Shown one piece after another: positions 16,153 through 24,987 of a DNA stretch of 64,000 nucleotides (position 1 is the stretch's first letter; every line of letters begins with the position of its first letter). A program made the translations under genes and the position numbers. The notes beneath the pieces were generated by a model. It did no database searches. It was given only the letters and a program-made list of their open reading frames with translations, and was not told the DNA's origin. Source of the stretch: CAVTUU01 sp045804965 (lineage in GTDB: Bacteria; Chloroflexota; Chloroflexia; Thermomicrobiales; UBA6265); NCBI GenBank assembly GCA_045804965.1, contig JBJMMD010000031.1:1-64000 (forward strand), read 5' to 3'.

Positions 16153-16833
16153 CTAAAGCGTATGCAGGTGTTTTGTTCCAGACACAAGCACGTTATGGGC
16201 CCCAGCCGCCGCGACTTCCAATCCCCGTTTGACGTGCTCCTGACCGCGGATTTCTGAAAAATCTGTTTTGAATTGAGCGAGGGAATCGGGCGGTTCGGCG
16301 CCCTCCGTGAACGGCGGGATCGGATTCTCGCCGTTGAGATGGTTGACGAGATCGGCGAGCGTCCGGATCGGAAAAATCTCGACGCCTGGCAACAACGTCG
16401 CCTCTCGCGCGTCCTCATATGGTACGAATGCCCGGTGCATACCCTTATTCGCCGCCAGAGAGATCATCGAGATGATCCCGGGCGTGTGTCTGAGCACTCC
16501 GTCCAGCGAGAGCTCGCCCACGATGAGGGCGTCGTCCAGTCCATCAGGAACCTGTTCAGAGGCAATCAAGATACCGACCGCAATCGGGAGATCGTAGGTC
16601 GGACCAGCTTTCTTGATGTCGGCGGGAGCGAGGTTGATCGTCACCTTGCCGTAGGGAAATTTGCCGCCGCTGTTGCGGATGGCCGCTCGCACGCGCTCTT
16701 TACTCTCCTGCACGGCGGCGTCGGGCAGGCCGACGACAACGATTCCTGGTTGCCCTTTGCCGACGTCGACCTCGACTTCGACGAGCACCCCATCCAAGCC
16801 GACAACGGCGCAGCTATACACCTTCGCGAGCAC
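16153..16833 (-). pseudogene. comM: comM/yifB, truncated at the Walker A motif
   Basis: The first 226 codons match the Mg-chelatase-like AAA+ helicase ComM/YifB: MLAKVYSCAVVGLDGVLVEV, GLPDAAVQESKERVRAA, NLAPADIKKAGPTYDLPIA, and FSEIRGQEHVKRGLEVAAAG. The full family length is about 500 residues. Here, right after AHNVLVSG, where the ATP-binding G-P-P-G-S/A-G-K-T should follow, the frame turns into TKHLHTL and stops. The ATPase half is therefore missing and the product cannot hydrolyse ATP. ComM promotes branch migration in natural transformation and is a known insertion site of genomic islands in other phyla (AbaR islands of Acinetobacter). The adjacent plasmid-like genes at 10540-15988 fit an insertion here. 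Confidence 0.88.
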
Positions 16834-16943
16834 GACGACTTCCCCAAGGATGAGACCGCCGAGGCCGAGGCCTGAGCGCGTTCTTGTTTCCGAATGAAAG
16901 AACCTGTCGTCATCTTACCCGACGCTTGCTCGTTGTGGGTGGT

Positions 16944-18275
16944 TCAGTTTGCCCGTTGCAAATGCGCGATCGCCTCAACATGATGGGTTTGGGGAAACAT
17001 ATCGAACGCCTCCACGCGCGCCAAACGATATCCGCCGGCCAGGAACCCCTTGATGTCTCTGGCTAGCGTTGCCGGATCGCATGAGACATACGCGATATAC
17101 GCTGGGCGCATGTGGATCAGACTGTCGACCACCGTCGTTCCGAGACCGCTCCGCGGCGGATCGACGACGATGAGACCAACGTGCTTAAGTGAACGGCCCC
17201 GCGTTGCCAGCCAGCGCTCGACCGGCATCGAGGTCAAGCGCACGTTCGTCAATCCTGCGCGTTCAACATTTTGTTCCGCGAACGACGCGGCAAGCGCATG
17301 AATCTCGACGCCGGTCACCCGATCGAACCGCCTGGCGAGCGAAATTGTAAAGAGGCCGACACCGCTGTATAGATCGACCGCGGTGCTCTTGGCCGGGCCG
17401 CCCACTTGCTCGTTGGCGTCGCGCGACCGCTCATGCGCTTCACCCGCAAACCGCAGGGTTTCCTCGATCATCGCGGGCAAGACACCGAGATTCGTTTGAA
17501 AGAAACACTCGGCGTTGTAGCGAAAACGTTCACCGGAAATCTCTGCCTCGACCGTATGGAGTTCGAGACCCGCGTATGGCGGCGAGAGCGATACTTTGCC
17601 GCCCGCGGTCGCCGCGTGCAGTTGCTTTGAGCTACCCTCGCCCCGTTTTCCACGTTCGAATCGTGCCCGCACGCGGGAAAAGGCGACCGCGAGGTCAGAA
17701 ACGAGCACCGGGCACTCGAGCGCGTCGACAATCGTGTGCGAGTTGCGCTCGTAATACCCGAGAGCGGAGCGGTCCGCGCTTATCTGCCATTCCGCCCGCG
17801 AGCGATGCCCGACCGGTTCCGGCGATGGGGTGATATTGAGAACCGGTGGCTCAGGAATGCCTGCGATTCTCCGCAAACAATCGTCAATCATGGTGACCTT
17901 CGCCGCGAGCTGAGCTTCGTAGGCGAGTTGCTGAAAATCGCAGCCACCACACCGTCCGAAATAGGGACAGACCGGCTCAATCCGTTGCGGCGACGGTTCA
18001 AGCAGCTCGTCTATTTCGGCAAACGCGGTTCTCCCCTGAATCCGGGTGATCCGAACTCGCGCGCGATCTCCGGGCGCGGCGAGCGCGACGAAGAGCGTGT
18101 TCCCGTCGATCCGGGCCATGCCTGAACCGCCGGGCACGATGCGGTCGATCGTAACCTCAGCTCGATCTCCTGGGACTAACCCCGGTTCAGCTTGAGATTT
18201 GATTGATTTCGCCCTAGTCGTCTTCGAGTCCACGACCCGAACTCTCTTTCCGTGCGCTTGTGCGGCCTCTTTCAA
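16944..18275 (-). CDS. rlmD: 23S rRNA uracil-C5 methyltransferase, RlmD/TrmA family
   Basis: A 443-residue SAM-dependent RNA methyltransferase. A TRAM domain spans about 33-92 (PGDRAEVTIDRIVPGGSGMA). It is followed by the [4Fe-4S] ligands C103, C109 and C112 (CPYFGRCGGCDFQQ), the flipped-base segment ECFFQTN, the SAM site DLYSGVGLFT, the VDPPRSGL motif, and the catalytic-cysteine motif YVSCDPATLARD near the end. The family methylates U1939 or U747 of 23S rRNA, or tRNA U54; the exact target cannot be decided, since Gram-positive-type members can be dual. It is divergent from hisG with 77 bases between the starts. Confidence 0.9.
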   Translation of the reverse strand: MKEAAQAHGKRVRVVDSKTTRAKSIKSQAEPGLVPGDRAEVTIDRIVPGGSGMARIDGNTLFVALAAPGDRARVRITRIQGRTAFAEIDELLEPSPQRIEPVCPYFGRCGGCDFQQLAYEAQLAAKVTMIDDCLRRIAGIPEPPVLNITPSPEPVGHRSRAEWQISADRSALGYYERNSHTIVDALECPVLVSDLAVAFSRVRARFERGKRGEGSSKQLHAATAGGKVSLSPPYAGLELHTVEAEISGERFRYNAECFFQTNLGVLPAMIEETLRFAGEAHERSRDANEQVGGPAKSTAVDLYSGVGLFTISLARRFDRVTGVEIHALAASFAEQNVERAGLTNVRLTSMPVERWLATRGRSLKHVGLIVVDPPRSGLGTTVVDSLIHMRPAYIAYVSCDPATLARDIKGFLAGGYRLARVEAFDMFPQTHHVEAIAHLQRAN

Positions 18276-18310
18276 TCATGGACAATTGTCGGCAATCCAC
18301 CGAGCATCGC

Positions 18311-18324
18311 GCACAACGTTGTGC
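18311..18324. promoter_or_regulatory. 14-base perfect palindrome upstream of hisG
   Basis: GCACAACGTTGTGC lies 28 bases before the hisG start, between rlmD and hisG. A dyad of this type in a divergent promoter region could be an operator for the his operon. No known regulator was matched. Confidence 0.35.
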
Positions 18325-18352
18325 CCGCCGTCTAGGGAGCTGGGCAACGCCC

Positions 18353-19240
18353 ATGTCCAAGTCCATTATCAATGGCGACGACCGCCTCAAGCTCGCGATT
18401 CAGCGCTCCGGTCGCCTAACTGACGACACGCTGAGCCTGCTCCACAACATCGGCCTCGAATTTGAGAGCTACGGTCAACGCCTCTTTTCGCATTGTCGGA
18501 ACTTTCCACTCTCGATTCTGTATGGTCGCGACGACGACATTCCAGGTTATGTCGCCTTCGGCACCGTTGATCTCGGGATTGTCGGTCAAAACTTGATTTA
18601 TGAAGAAGGCGTTAGAGTTGAGGAGCTGACGACTTTAGGATTTGGCTACTGCTCCCTCGTCGTCGCCGTTCTCCGTGACTCGCCCTATCGCACGCTTGAC
18701 GACATTCGCGGCGCCAAGATCGCGACATCCTACCCCGGCTCGGCCAAGCGGTTCTTCAATGGTCACGGTACAGAACCGGAAATCATCACCTTGAGCGGTT
18801 CTGTTGAGGTGGCGCCAAGTCTCGGTTTGGCCGACGCGATTGTCGAGTTGACCGCAACTGGTTCGACACTCCTGCTCAATGACTTGCGACCGATTGCGAC
18901 GATTCTCGATTCTCAAGCGGCACTCGTCGCGAACGCCGACGCGCTCGTAGACCCGACACGTCGAGCTAGCATTGACCGGATCCTCATGCGGATCAATGCA
19001 GTTCGGGCGGCACGCCGTTACAAGTACGTGATGATGAATGCGCCCGAAACCGCCTTGCCCGCCATCCGCAAAGTCGTGCCTGGGCTCAAGGCTCCGACGA
19101 TCGTTCCCCTCGCCGAAGAAGGCTGGGTCGCGGTGCATACGGCGATAGAAGAAGACACGTTCTGGGACTCGATCGAACGCCTGCGGGCGGCCGGGGCGTC
19201 GGAAATTCTCGTGTCTTCGCTCGACAAACTGCTACTCTAG
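18353..19240 (+). CDS. hisG: ATP phosphoribosyltransferase, long form
   Basis: A 295-residue HisG catalysing the first step of histidine synthesis (ATP plus PRPP to phosphoribosyl-ATP). The start LKLAIQRSGRLTDDTLSLL and the segments FGTVDLGIVGQNLIYEEG, ATSYPGSAKRFF and ADAIVELTATGSTLLLNDL are family hallmarks. The C-terminal 80 residues, ending GASEILVSSLDKLLL, form the regulatory ACT-like domain of the long form, which is inhibited by histidine and needs no HisZ. The ATG at 18353 is chosen over the frame from 18260 because the family start follows it and AGGGAGC lies upstream. It is the first gene of the plus-strand his operon. Confidence 0.95.
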   Translation: MSKSIINGDDRLKLAIQRSGRLTDDTLSLLHNIGLEFESYGQRLFSHCRNFPLSILYGRDDDIPGYVAFGTVDLGIVGQNLIYEEGVRVEELTTLGFGYCSLVVAVLRDSPYRTLDDIRGAKIATSYPGSAKRFFNGHGTEPEIITLSGSVEVAPSLGLADAIVELTATGSTLLLNDLRPIATILDSQAALVANADALVDPTRRASIDRILMRINAVRAARRYKYVMMNAPETALPAIRKVVPGLKAPTIVPLAEEGWVAVHTAIEEDTFWDSIERLRAAGASEILVSSLDKLLL

Positions 19241-19320
19241 GTGCAGGTTGTCGAAATGCGCCGCCTCGCGGCGGTTACTTCGTCGTTGTCACTTCCTCGT
19301 CGGTTTTGAGGAGCGGAATC

Positions 19321-20448
19321 GTGCCCGAACTCAAGCAGATCGATTCGACGACATTCGATATTGGGACGCTGGTTCGGCCCTCCGTGCGCGCGATCCCGCA
19401 GTACGTGCCTGCAAAACTTCCAGACGATCATCCGCCGCGCGTAATCAAACTAGACATGAACGAGTCGCCATACGGACCGTCGCCAAAAACGCAGGCCGCT
19501 CTTTCGTCGTTTTCGGCGACCAATCGCTATCCAGATTTTGGCGCGATCGAGCTTCGCCGCGCGCTCAGTGCCTACACCAGCGTGCCGGCCGAGCAGATCA
19601 TGTGCGGGGCCGGATTAGACGACGTTTTCAACACGTTGTTCCTCGCCATGATCGATCCTGGCGACGAAGTCATCATTCACGAGCCGACCTTCGGCGTCTA
19701 CCGGGCGCTGGTCGCGCATTACAACGGCCGGACGGTTGATGCGCCGCTAACTTCGGATTTCGAACTGGATGCCGATCTCGTCTTAAGTTTGATCACCGAG
19801 AAGACGAAGATCATCATCATTTGCACACCGAACAATCCGACCGGCAATGCGTTGAACCCGCTCGATGTTGAGCGGATCGTCGCCAACGCCCCATGCGTCG
19901 TCGCGATTGACGAGGCCTATGCCGAATTCGCGAGCATGTCCTATATTCCCATGCTCGAGCGCCACCCGAATGTCGTCGTCCTGCGCACCATGAGCAAGTT
20001 CGCGGGGCTGGCAGGCATGCGAGTCGGCTATGGCATGTTCCCGACAACCTTCATGCCGTTTGTCGGGCACGTCGCGCCGCCCTTTCACAATATTTCGGTC
20101 GCGTCGGCAGCTGCGGCGATTGCGGCACTAGACGATCTTGACTACCTCCGGGCCAACGTTGAACGCATTGTGGCCGATCGCGATGCCCTCGCGGCGAATC
20201 TGCGTGAACTACCAGGCGTGGAGCCGATTCCTTCCGCGACAAACTTCTTGCTGTTGCGGCTTCCGGTTGGCGATGCGGCTCCCGTCGTGGCGGACCTTTC
20301 CCGGCGAGGCATCCTGGTCCGCAACTTCGCCAATCCATTCCTAGGCATTCAGGATTGCCTGCGCGTGACTATCGGCACACAAGAAGAGAATGAAATCTTC
20401 CTCAACGTGCTCGATGAAATCCTGCGGCTAAAAGGACAACTAGCATGA
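19321..20448 (+). CDS. hisC: Histidinol-phosphate aminotransferase
   Basis: A 375-residue class I/II PLP enzyme. Substrate-side motif KLDMNESPYGPSP, the CTPNNPTGN motif, the AIDEAYAEF aspartate that pairs with the pyridine nitrogen, and the PLP lysine K226 in TMSKFAGLAGMRVGYG are all present. GTG at 19321 is taken as start since GAGGAG precedes it by 6 bases; the TTG frame from 19306 is weaker. It converts imidazole-acetol phosphate to histidinol phosphate. The gap from hisG is 80 bases, and the stop overlaps the hisB start by four bases. Confidence 0.95.
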   Translation: MPELKQIDSTTFDIGTLVRPSVRAIPQYVPAKLPDDHPPRVIKLDMNESPYGPSPKTQAALSSFSATNRYPDFGAIELRRALSAYTSVPAEQIMCGAGLDDVFNTLFLAMIDPGDEVIIHEPTFGVYRALVAHYNGRTVDAPLTSDFELDADLVLSLITEKTKIIIICTPNNPTGNALNPLDVERIVANAPCVVAIDEAYAEFASMSYIPMLERHPNVVVLRTMSKFAGLAGMRVGYGMFPTTFMPFVGHVAPPFHNISVASAAAAIAALDDLDYLRANVERIVADRDALAANLRELPGVEPIPSATNFLLLRLPVGDAAPVVADLSRRGILVRNFANPFLGIQDCLRVTIGTQEENEIFLNVLDEILRLKGQLA

Positions 20449-21056
20449 CCGAGACGATTGTGCGTATTCGCCGGGCGTCGATTGAGCGAATGACAGCGGA
20501 AACTGATATCAAACTCTCGCTCGACACCGACGGGCACGGCGCCGTTCGCGCCCAAACCGGCGTTCCCTTCCTCAATCACATGCTCGATGCGCTCGGCCGT
20601 CATGGCCAGCTCGATCTCGACGTCACCTGTACTGGAGATGCAGGGATGGACCCCCACCACACGGTGGAGGATGTCGGGATTACACTTGGTCAGGCGATTC
20701 GACAAGCACTCGGCGACCGTGCCGGCATCGCGCGGTACGGATACGCGTACGCGCCGCTCGACGAGGCGCTTGCCCGGGTTGTGATCGATTGCTCTGGCCG
20801 GCCCTTCCTGCACTATGAAGCGGCCATGCCCGAACCGATGATTGGCGGCAATTTCGCCTCCAGCTTGGTCGAGGAGTTTTGGCGCGCGTTTGCGATGAAC
20901 GCCTACATGACGCTGCACATCGATCTGATTCGGGCGCGAAACGCGCATCATGCGGCGGAATCAGTCTTCAAAGCTGGCGCCTTAGCGTTGCGCGCGGCGA
21001 CTCGGATCACCGGCGATCCCACACGGGTGCCATCGACCAAAGGCATCTTGGCATGA
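20445..21056 (+). CDS. hisB: Imidazoleglycerol-phosphate dehydratase
   Basis: A 203-residue monofunctional IGPD (no phosphatase domain). The two manganese-binding motifs are visible as HHTVEDVG and HHAAESVFK, along with FLNHMLDALGRHG and the start RRASIERMTAETDI. It dehydrates IGP to imidazole-acetol phosphate. Starts in ATGA overlap with the end of hisC and ends in ATGA overlap with hisH, so translation of the three is coupled. A separate histidinol-phosphatase must be coded elsewhere. Confidence 0.96.
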   Translation: MTETIVRIRRASIERMTAETDIKLSLDTDGHGAVRAQTGVPFLNHMLDALGRHGQLDLDVTCTGDAGMDPHHTVEDVGITLGQAIRQALGDRAGIARYGYAYAPLDEALARVVIDCSGRPFLHYEAAMPEPMIGGNFASSLVEEFWRAFAMNAYMTLHIDLIRARNAHHAAESVFKAGALALRAATRITGDPTRVPSTKGILA

Positions 21057-21667
21057 TCGCAGTGGTGGACTATGGCGCCGGGAACCTCCGCTCGATTCGC
21101 CGCGCCCTCGAAGCCGCGGGCGCCGAGACCCTAATCACGAGTGATCCTGACACGGTACGACGTAGTGACGCAGCCGTGCTTCCCGGTGTGGGAAACGCCA
21201 GTCATTGCATGCGCCGAATCAAAGAACTCGGTCTTGACAGCGCGATGCGCGACATTGTCGTTGCCGGCAAACCCTTCTTTGGCATTTGCGTTGGGATGCA
21301 GTTGCTGTTCGAGCATCAGGAAGAGGGCGACAGCGACGGTCTCGGATTCTTGCCAGGGCGAGTGCGCTCGCTGCATGGCGCGGTTAAGATCCCGCACATG
21401 GGTTGGAGCATATCGCGAAATATACGCTCCAGCCCGATCGGCGATGAAGGAGACACACGTTACTTCTACTTTGTCCACTCCTATGTGACCGAACCCGATG
21501 ACGCCAACGACGTTGTCGCGGTCGCGACCTATGGCAGCGAATTTCCCAGCGTCGTTGCCCGCGACAATATTTGGGGTGCCCAATTTCATCCCGAAAAGAG
21601 CGGTCCGGATGGCCTCACCTTCGTCGCCGCGTTCGTCAACAAGCTCGTGCCAGCGGTTACGCGGTGA
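21053..21667 (+). CDS. hisH: IGP synthase glutaminase subunit
   Basis: A 204-residue class I glutamine amidotransferase. Catalytic Cys79 lies in FFGICVGMQLLFE and the His-Glu pair in AQFHPEKSG; DYGAGNLRSI at the start and PGVGNA form the oxyanion side. It supplies ammonia to HisF. The ATG at 21053 overlaps the hisB stop (ATGA); the longer frame from 20879 lies inside hisB and is discarded. The stop overlaps the GTG start of hisA. Confidence 0.95.
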   Translation: MIAVVDYGAGNLRSIRRALEAAGAETLITSDPDTVRRSDAAVLPGVGNASHCMRRIKELGLDSAMRDIVVAGKPFFGICVGMQLLFEHQEEGDSDGLGFLPGRVRSLHGAVKIPHMGWSISRNIRSSPIGDEGDTRYFYFVHSYVTEPDDANDVVAVATYGSEFPSVVARDNIWGAQFHPEKSGPDGLTFVAAFVNKLVPAVTR

Positions 21668-22395
21668 TCGTTTACCCGGCAATCGACATCCGTGGCGGCC
21701 GCTGCGTGCGCCTTATCGAAGGCGATTTCAATCGCGAAATCGTGTTCGACGCCGACCCCGCCGATGCGGCCCGGCGCTGGGGATCGCTCGGTGCAGAATG
21801 GCTTCACGTCGTCGATTTAGACGGCGCCTTGGAGGGCCGAACGGTCAATGCCAAAGCTCTTGCCGCGATTCGAGCTGCGATCGCTATCCCCATTCAATTT
21901 GGTGGTGGGCTGCGCTCGATTGCCGCGATTGAGGCGGCGTTCACACTCGGGATCGATCGGGCGATTCTTGGCACGTCCGCCCTGCGCGACCCGGACCTGG
22001 TCGCCAGTGCCTGCGCCCGCTGGCCCGGTCGGATTGCAGTCGGCCTTGACGCTCGCGGCGGCAAACTCGAGGCCCAGGGATGGACAGCCGTCACCGATCT
22101 CGAACCCATTGATGTTGCACTCAGGCTCGAACGGGCCGGTGTCCGCCACTTCGTTGTGACCGACATCGGTCGCGATGGAACGCTTGCCGGTCCGAACGTA
22201 CAGGCGCTGCAGACCGTGGTTGACTCAGTCAAGGCCGATGTCATCGCATCCGGCGGTGTTGGAGCGCTCGCAGACATCGAAGCGATTCGGGAAACAGGAG
22301 CGGCGGGGGCGGTCATCGGCCGCGCGCTCTACGACGGCCGCGTCGACCTCGAATCATCGATTCGGCTCGCCCGCGCCATCGAAACCGTAACATGA
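21664..22395 (+). CDS. hisA: ProFAR isomerase
   Basis: A 243-residue (beta/alpha)8 barrel opening VIVYPAIDIRGGRCVRL, with the catalytic Asp of strand 1 in PAIDIRGG and the second in TDIGRDGTLAGPN. GGGLRS and SGGVGALAD are the phosphate-binding loops. GTG at 21664 overlaps the hisH stop (GTGA), whereas the longer frame is inside hisH. It isomerises ProFAR to PRFAR. The pattern could also fit PriA, the dual His/Trp isomerase of actinobacteria, but nothing visible points to that. Confidence 0.95.
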   Translation: MIVYPAIDIRGGRCVRLIEGDFNREIVFDADPADAARRWGSLGAEWLHVVDLDGALEGRTVNAKALAAIRAAIAIPIQFGGGLRSIAAIEAAFTLGIDRAILGTSALRDPDLVASACARWPGRIAVGLDARGGKLEAQGWTAVTDLEPIDVALRLERAGVRHFVVTDIGRDGTLAGPNVQALQTVVDSVKADVIASGGVGALADIEAIRETGAAGAVIGRALYDGRVDLESSIRLARAIETVT

Positions 22396-23186
22396 CCAGC
22401 GCCTTGAGTTCGACCGACCAATCGACCCTTACCCGGCGGGTTATACCCTGTCTCGACGTCACGGACGGCCGCGTTGTCAAAGGCGTCGAGTTCGTCAATC
22501 TGCGCGACGCCGGCGACCCGGTCGAGTTGGCCGCCTTCTACAACCAGGAAGGTGCTGATGAACTGGTCTTTCTCGACATTACCGCCAGCTCGGACAGTCG
22601 TAAGACGATGATCGACGTCGTCGAGCGAACTGCCGACCAAATATTCATTCCGCTCACCGTTGGCGGCGGAGTGCGCAGCGTCGAGGACATCCGCCAGCTC
22701 TGTTCTGCCGGCGCGGACAAGGTCTCAATCAACACGGCGGCGATTGCTAATCCGTCGCTGATCACTGCCGGTGCGGACGTGTTTGGTCGCCAGTGCATCG
22801 TCGTTGCAATTGATGCGAGGCGAAATTCTGACGGCACTTGTTGGGGCGTTTATACGCACGGCGGCAGAAGGTCAGCGGACCTCGATGCGGTCGAGTGGGC
22901 AAAAGAAGCGGCCGAGCGAGGCGCGGGCGAGCTACTCCTGACGAGCATGGACCGAGATGGCACGCATGACGGGTACGATCTCGAACTCTTGGAGGCGATC
23001 GGCTCGCACGTTTCGATTCCTGTCATCGCATCAGGTGGGGCGGGAACGCTTGATCATCTCATCGAAGCGCTCGCGCCGGGAAGGGCCGATGCGGTGCTCG
23101 CCGCTTCCATTTTCCACTTTGGCCAATTTCGTGTGTCAGATGCCAAGCGCCACCTCGCCGCCCATGGCATTCCAATCCGGCCATGA
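22392..23186 (+). CDS. hisF: IGP synthase cyclase subunit
   Basis: A 264-residue barrel related to HisA. Acid-base aspartates are in VIPCLDVTDGRVVKG and LLTSMDRDGTHDGYD; phosphate loops are VGGGVRSVEDI and IASGGAGTLDH. With HisH it forms the enzyme that makes IGP and AICAR from PRFAR and glutamine. It starts in ATGA overlap with hisA and ends in ATGA overlap with hisI. The first 14 residues (TSALSSTDQSTLTR) are a non-conserved extension. Confidence 0.96.
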   Translation: MTSALSSTDQSTLTRRVIPCLDVTDGRVVKGVEFVNLRDAGDPVELAAFYNQEGADELVFLDITASSDSRKTMIDVVERTADQIFIPLTVGGGVRSVEDIRQLCSAGADKVSINTAAIANPSLITAGADVFGRQCIVVAIDARRNSDGTCWGVYTHGGRRSADLDAVEWAKEAAERGAGELLLTSMDRDGTHDGYDLELLEAIGSHVSIPVIASGGAGTLDHLIEALAPGRADAVLAASIFHFGQFRVSDAKRHLAAHGIPIRP

Positions 23187-24103
23187 ACCAAGACCTGCTG
23201 ATCACTTTCGATCAAGATGGCTTAGTGCCAGTCGTCGTCCAAGACCTTGCGTCCGGCGAGGTACTCATGATCGCGTTCATGAACGAGGATGCGCTGGAGG
23301 CGACACGTCGGACCGGGCGGAGCCACTTTTGGAGCAGGAGCCGGGGTAAGCTCTGGCGTAAGGGCGAAACCTCCGGACATGAACAAATCGTCGACGAAAT
23401 CCTGATCAACTGTGAGCGAAATAGTTTGCTGTTGAAAGTCCATCAGATCGGCGTTGTCTGTCATGAGGGCTATGCCACCTGCTTTTATCGCGCGCTCGAA
23501 ACTGATAACACGTTGACCATCCAACGGGACCGCATCTTCGACCCGGCATCGGTGTATGGAGACGCGCAAAGCCTCGAATCGCTGACAACAGAGTGGTTCA
23601 ACGCCTATCAATTCCTTTATGACCACAATTTCACTGCACTGTCGAAGACCTCCGAGCGCATGCGCGACCGCGCCTTTGATCCAAACCCACGGATTGGCGA
23701 CGAGCTTCGTGAGCTTGCCGGCGTGCTCGACGGCTCGCACGCCCACGGCACGCCAGCGGACGATGTCTTGCTCGAAGGCACACAAGTCCTCTATTGGATC
23801 GTCATCAGCGCGTTGAGAGCAGGCCTATGTTGGAGTGACGTGCGTCCCGATCGCGCGCTCGAGACGACGATAAATGACGTCTCCACTCGCCTCGTCGCCG
23901 AGCTGCTACGTCAGGAAGCCGACAACTATAACCGTGAGCGCCCGGTGAGCGCAGCAGCGCTTCATTCGACGATAGCAATCGTCGGCCAAGCATGCCACGC
24001 GATGGGCGTGGAACCCCGCGCTCTGCTCCTGAGGGACCTCGCGGAACTTCATTCCAAGCAGTACCTCGCGGATTACTTCGCTGGTCGCTCGACGATTGCC
24101 TAA
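23183..24103 (+). CDS. hisI: Phosphoribosyl-AMP cyclohydrolase with divergent HisE-like C-terminal half
   Basis: 306 residues. Residues 1 to about 115 are HisI: VLMIAFMNEDALEATRRTG, HFWSRSRGKLWRKGETSGH, and the zinc Cys motif DEILINCERNSLLLKVHQIG followed by CHEGYATCFYR. The remaining 190 residues are helical and do not match ordinary HisE. A MazG/HisE-like signature can be traced (ExxE in GDELRELAGVLDG, then LLEGTQVLYWIV), but the usual ExxD of the second helix reads ExxQ. It may be a rearranged pyrophosphohydrolase domain, which would complete steps 2 and 3, or an unrelated domain. It is the last gene of the operon and starts in ATGA overlap with hisF. Confidence 0.85.
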   Translation: MNQDLLITFDQDGLVPVVVQDLASGEVLMIAFMNEDALEATRRTGRSHFWSRSRGKLWRKGETSGHEQIVDEILINCERNSLLLKVHQIGVVCHEGYATCFYRALETDNTLTIQRDRIFDPASVYGDAQSLESLTTEWFNAYQFLYDHNFTALSKTSERMRDRAFDPNPRIGDELRELAGVLDGSHAHGTPADDVLLEGTQVLYWIVISALRAGLCWSDVRPDRALETTINDVSTRLVAELLRQEADNYNRERPVSAAALHSTIAIVGQACHAMGVEPRALLLRDLAELHSKQYLADYFAGRSTIA

Positions 24104-24107
24104 GAGG

Positions 24108-24136
24108 ACAACCTCAGCCCCCGGTTTCGAGGTTGT
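24108..24136 (+). terminator. Hairpin after the his operon
   Basis: An 8-base stem, ACAACCTC paired with GAGGTTGT across a 13-base loop, begins 5 bases after the hisI stop. There is no U-run, so it may end transcription only partly or protect the 3' end. Confidence 0.45.
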
Positions 24137-24225
24137 GACCAATGGCGCGTAGATTTCCCTTGCCCCCCGCCCTATCGTTCGCAAGGAGACTGAGCCACTA
24201 TCGTTGGCTTGGGGAGGTTCGATGC

Positions 24226-24987
24226 GTGGCATTCATGGGCGAGCTCAGCGACATCAGCGTCGCGGATTTGCTTTATCTACTTTCCTTGCGCCGCCAGTCG
24301 GGCAAGCTTTCGATTAGCGCAAACGGTGACGAGGTCAATCTCTTTCTGAGCAGGGGTCAGTTGGCGCTTGTGACTTCGTCAAATCTCACGCTGCGCCTGG
24401 GCCGGATGCTGGTTCGACTTGGCATGCTCGATGGCATCCAGCTTAAGGATGCGTTGCAGGAGCAAGAAAGCGCGGGCCGCTCACGTCCGTTAGGCGAAAT
24501 CCTGATCGATCGCGGCTGGATCAGCGAGGAAGAGCTTGCATATTGCGTCGAAGAGCAATGCGTCGAGATATTGGCGCGCGTGATCGCGGCCGAGCACGGC
24601 ATTTTCGTCTACAACCGCGGCGCCGGCGCGCCGTTGCGCAACGAGCAGAGTCCGCTCAACGCCGATCATGTCGTGCTCGAAGCGACGAGGCGAACCGACG
24701 AGCTTCAACGTCTGCGCGGGCTTCTGCCCGGCCCGAACGCGCGGCTTGCGCTTACGCCACGCATTGATGAGCAAGCGGAGACGCTTTCCGATATCGAAGT
24801 CATGGTCGCATCCGCGCTCCACTCCGGTGCTCAGACGCTCGGCGAATTGACCGGCATGCTTTCGATGGACGAACTTGGTCTCTGGCGGGTCATTTTAAGC
24901 ATGCGCGAACGAGGCTTGATCGCCTCGTTCCAATCGAACGAGACGCCGGCGTTGCCAGCCTCAAGCGGTCACTTGCCATCCATCTAG
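24226..24987 (+). CDS. DUF4388-domain protein (PatA-like N-terminus)
   Basis: A 253-residue soluble protein. Residues about 4-110 are a DUF4388 domain (MGELSDISVADLLYLLSLRR, SGKLSISANGDEVNLFLSRG), followed by LGEILIDRGWISEEELAYCV, a piece typical of these proteins and of the GspE N-terminus. The C-terminal part is helical and winged-helix-like. DUF4388 occurs in PatA-type response regulators and gliding or polarity proteins; its molecular role is not known. The GTG at 24226 has GGGGAGG 8 bases upstream; an ATG at 24235 is an alternative. Its 3' end overlaps the convergent Wzz-like gene by 27 bases. A second DUF4388 gene lies at 28380. Confidence 0.8.
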   Translation: MAFMGELSDISVADLLYLLSLRRQSGKLSISANGDEVNLFLSRGQLALVTSSNLTLRLGRMLVRLGMLDGIQLKDALQEQESAGRSRPLGEILIDRGWISEEELAYCVEEQCVEILARVIAAEHGIFVYNRGAGAPLRNEQSPLNADHVVLEATRRTDELQRLRGLLPGPNARLALTPRIDEQAETLSDIEVMVASALHSGAQTLGELTGMLSMDELGLWRVILSMRERGLIASFQSNETPALPASSGHLPSI

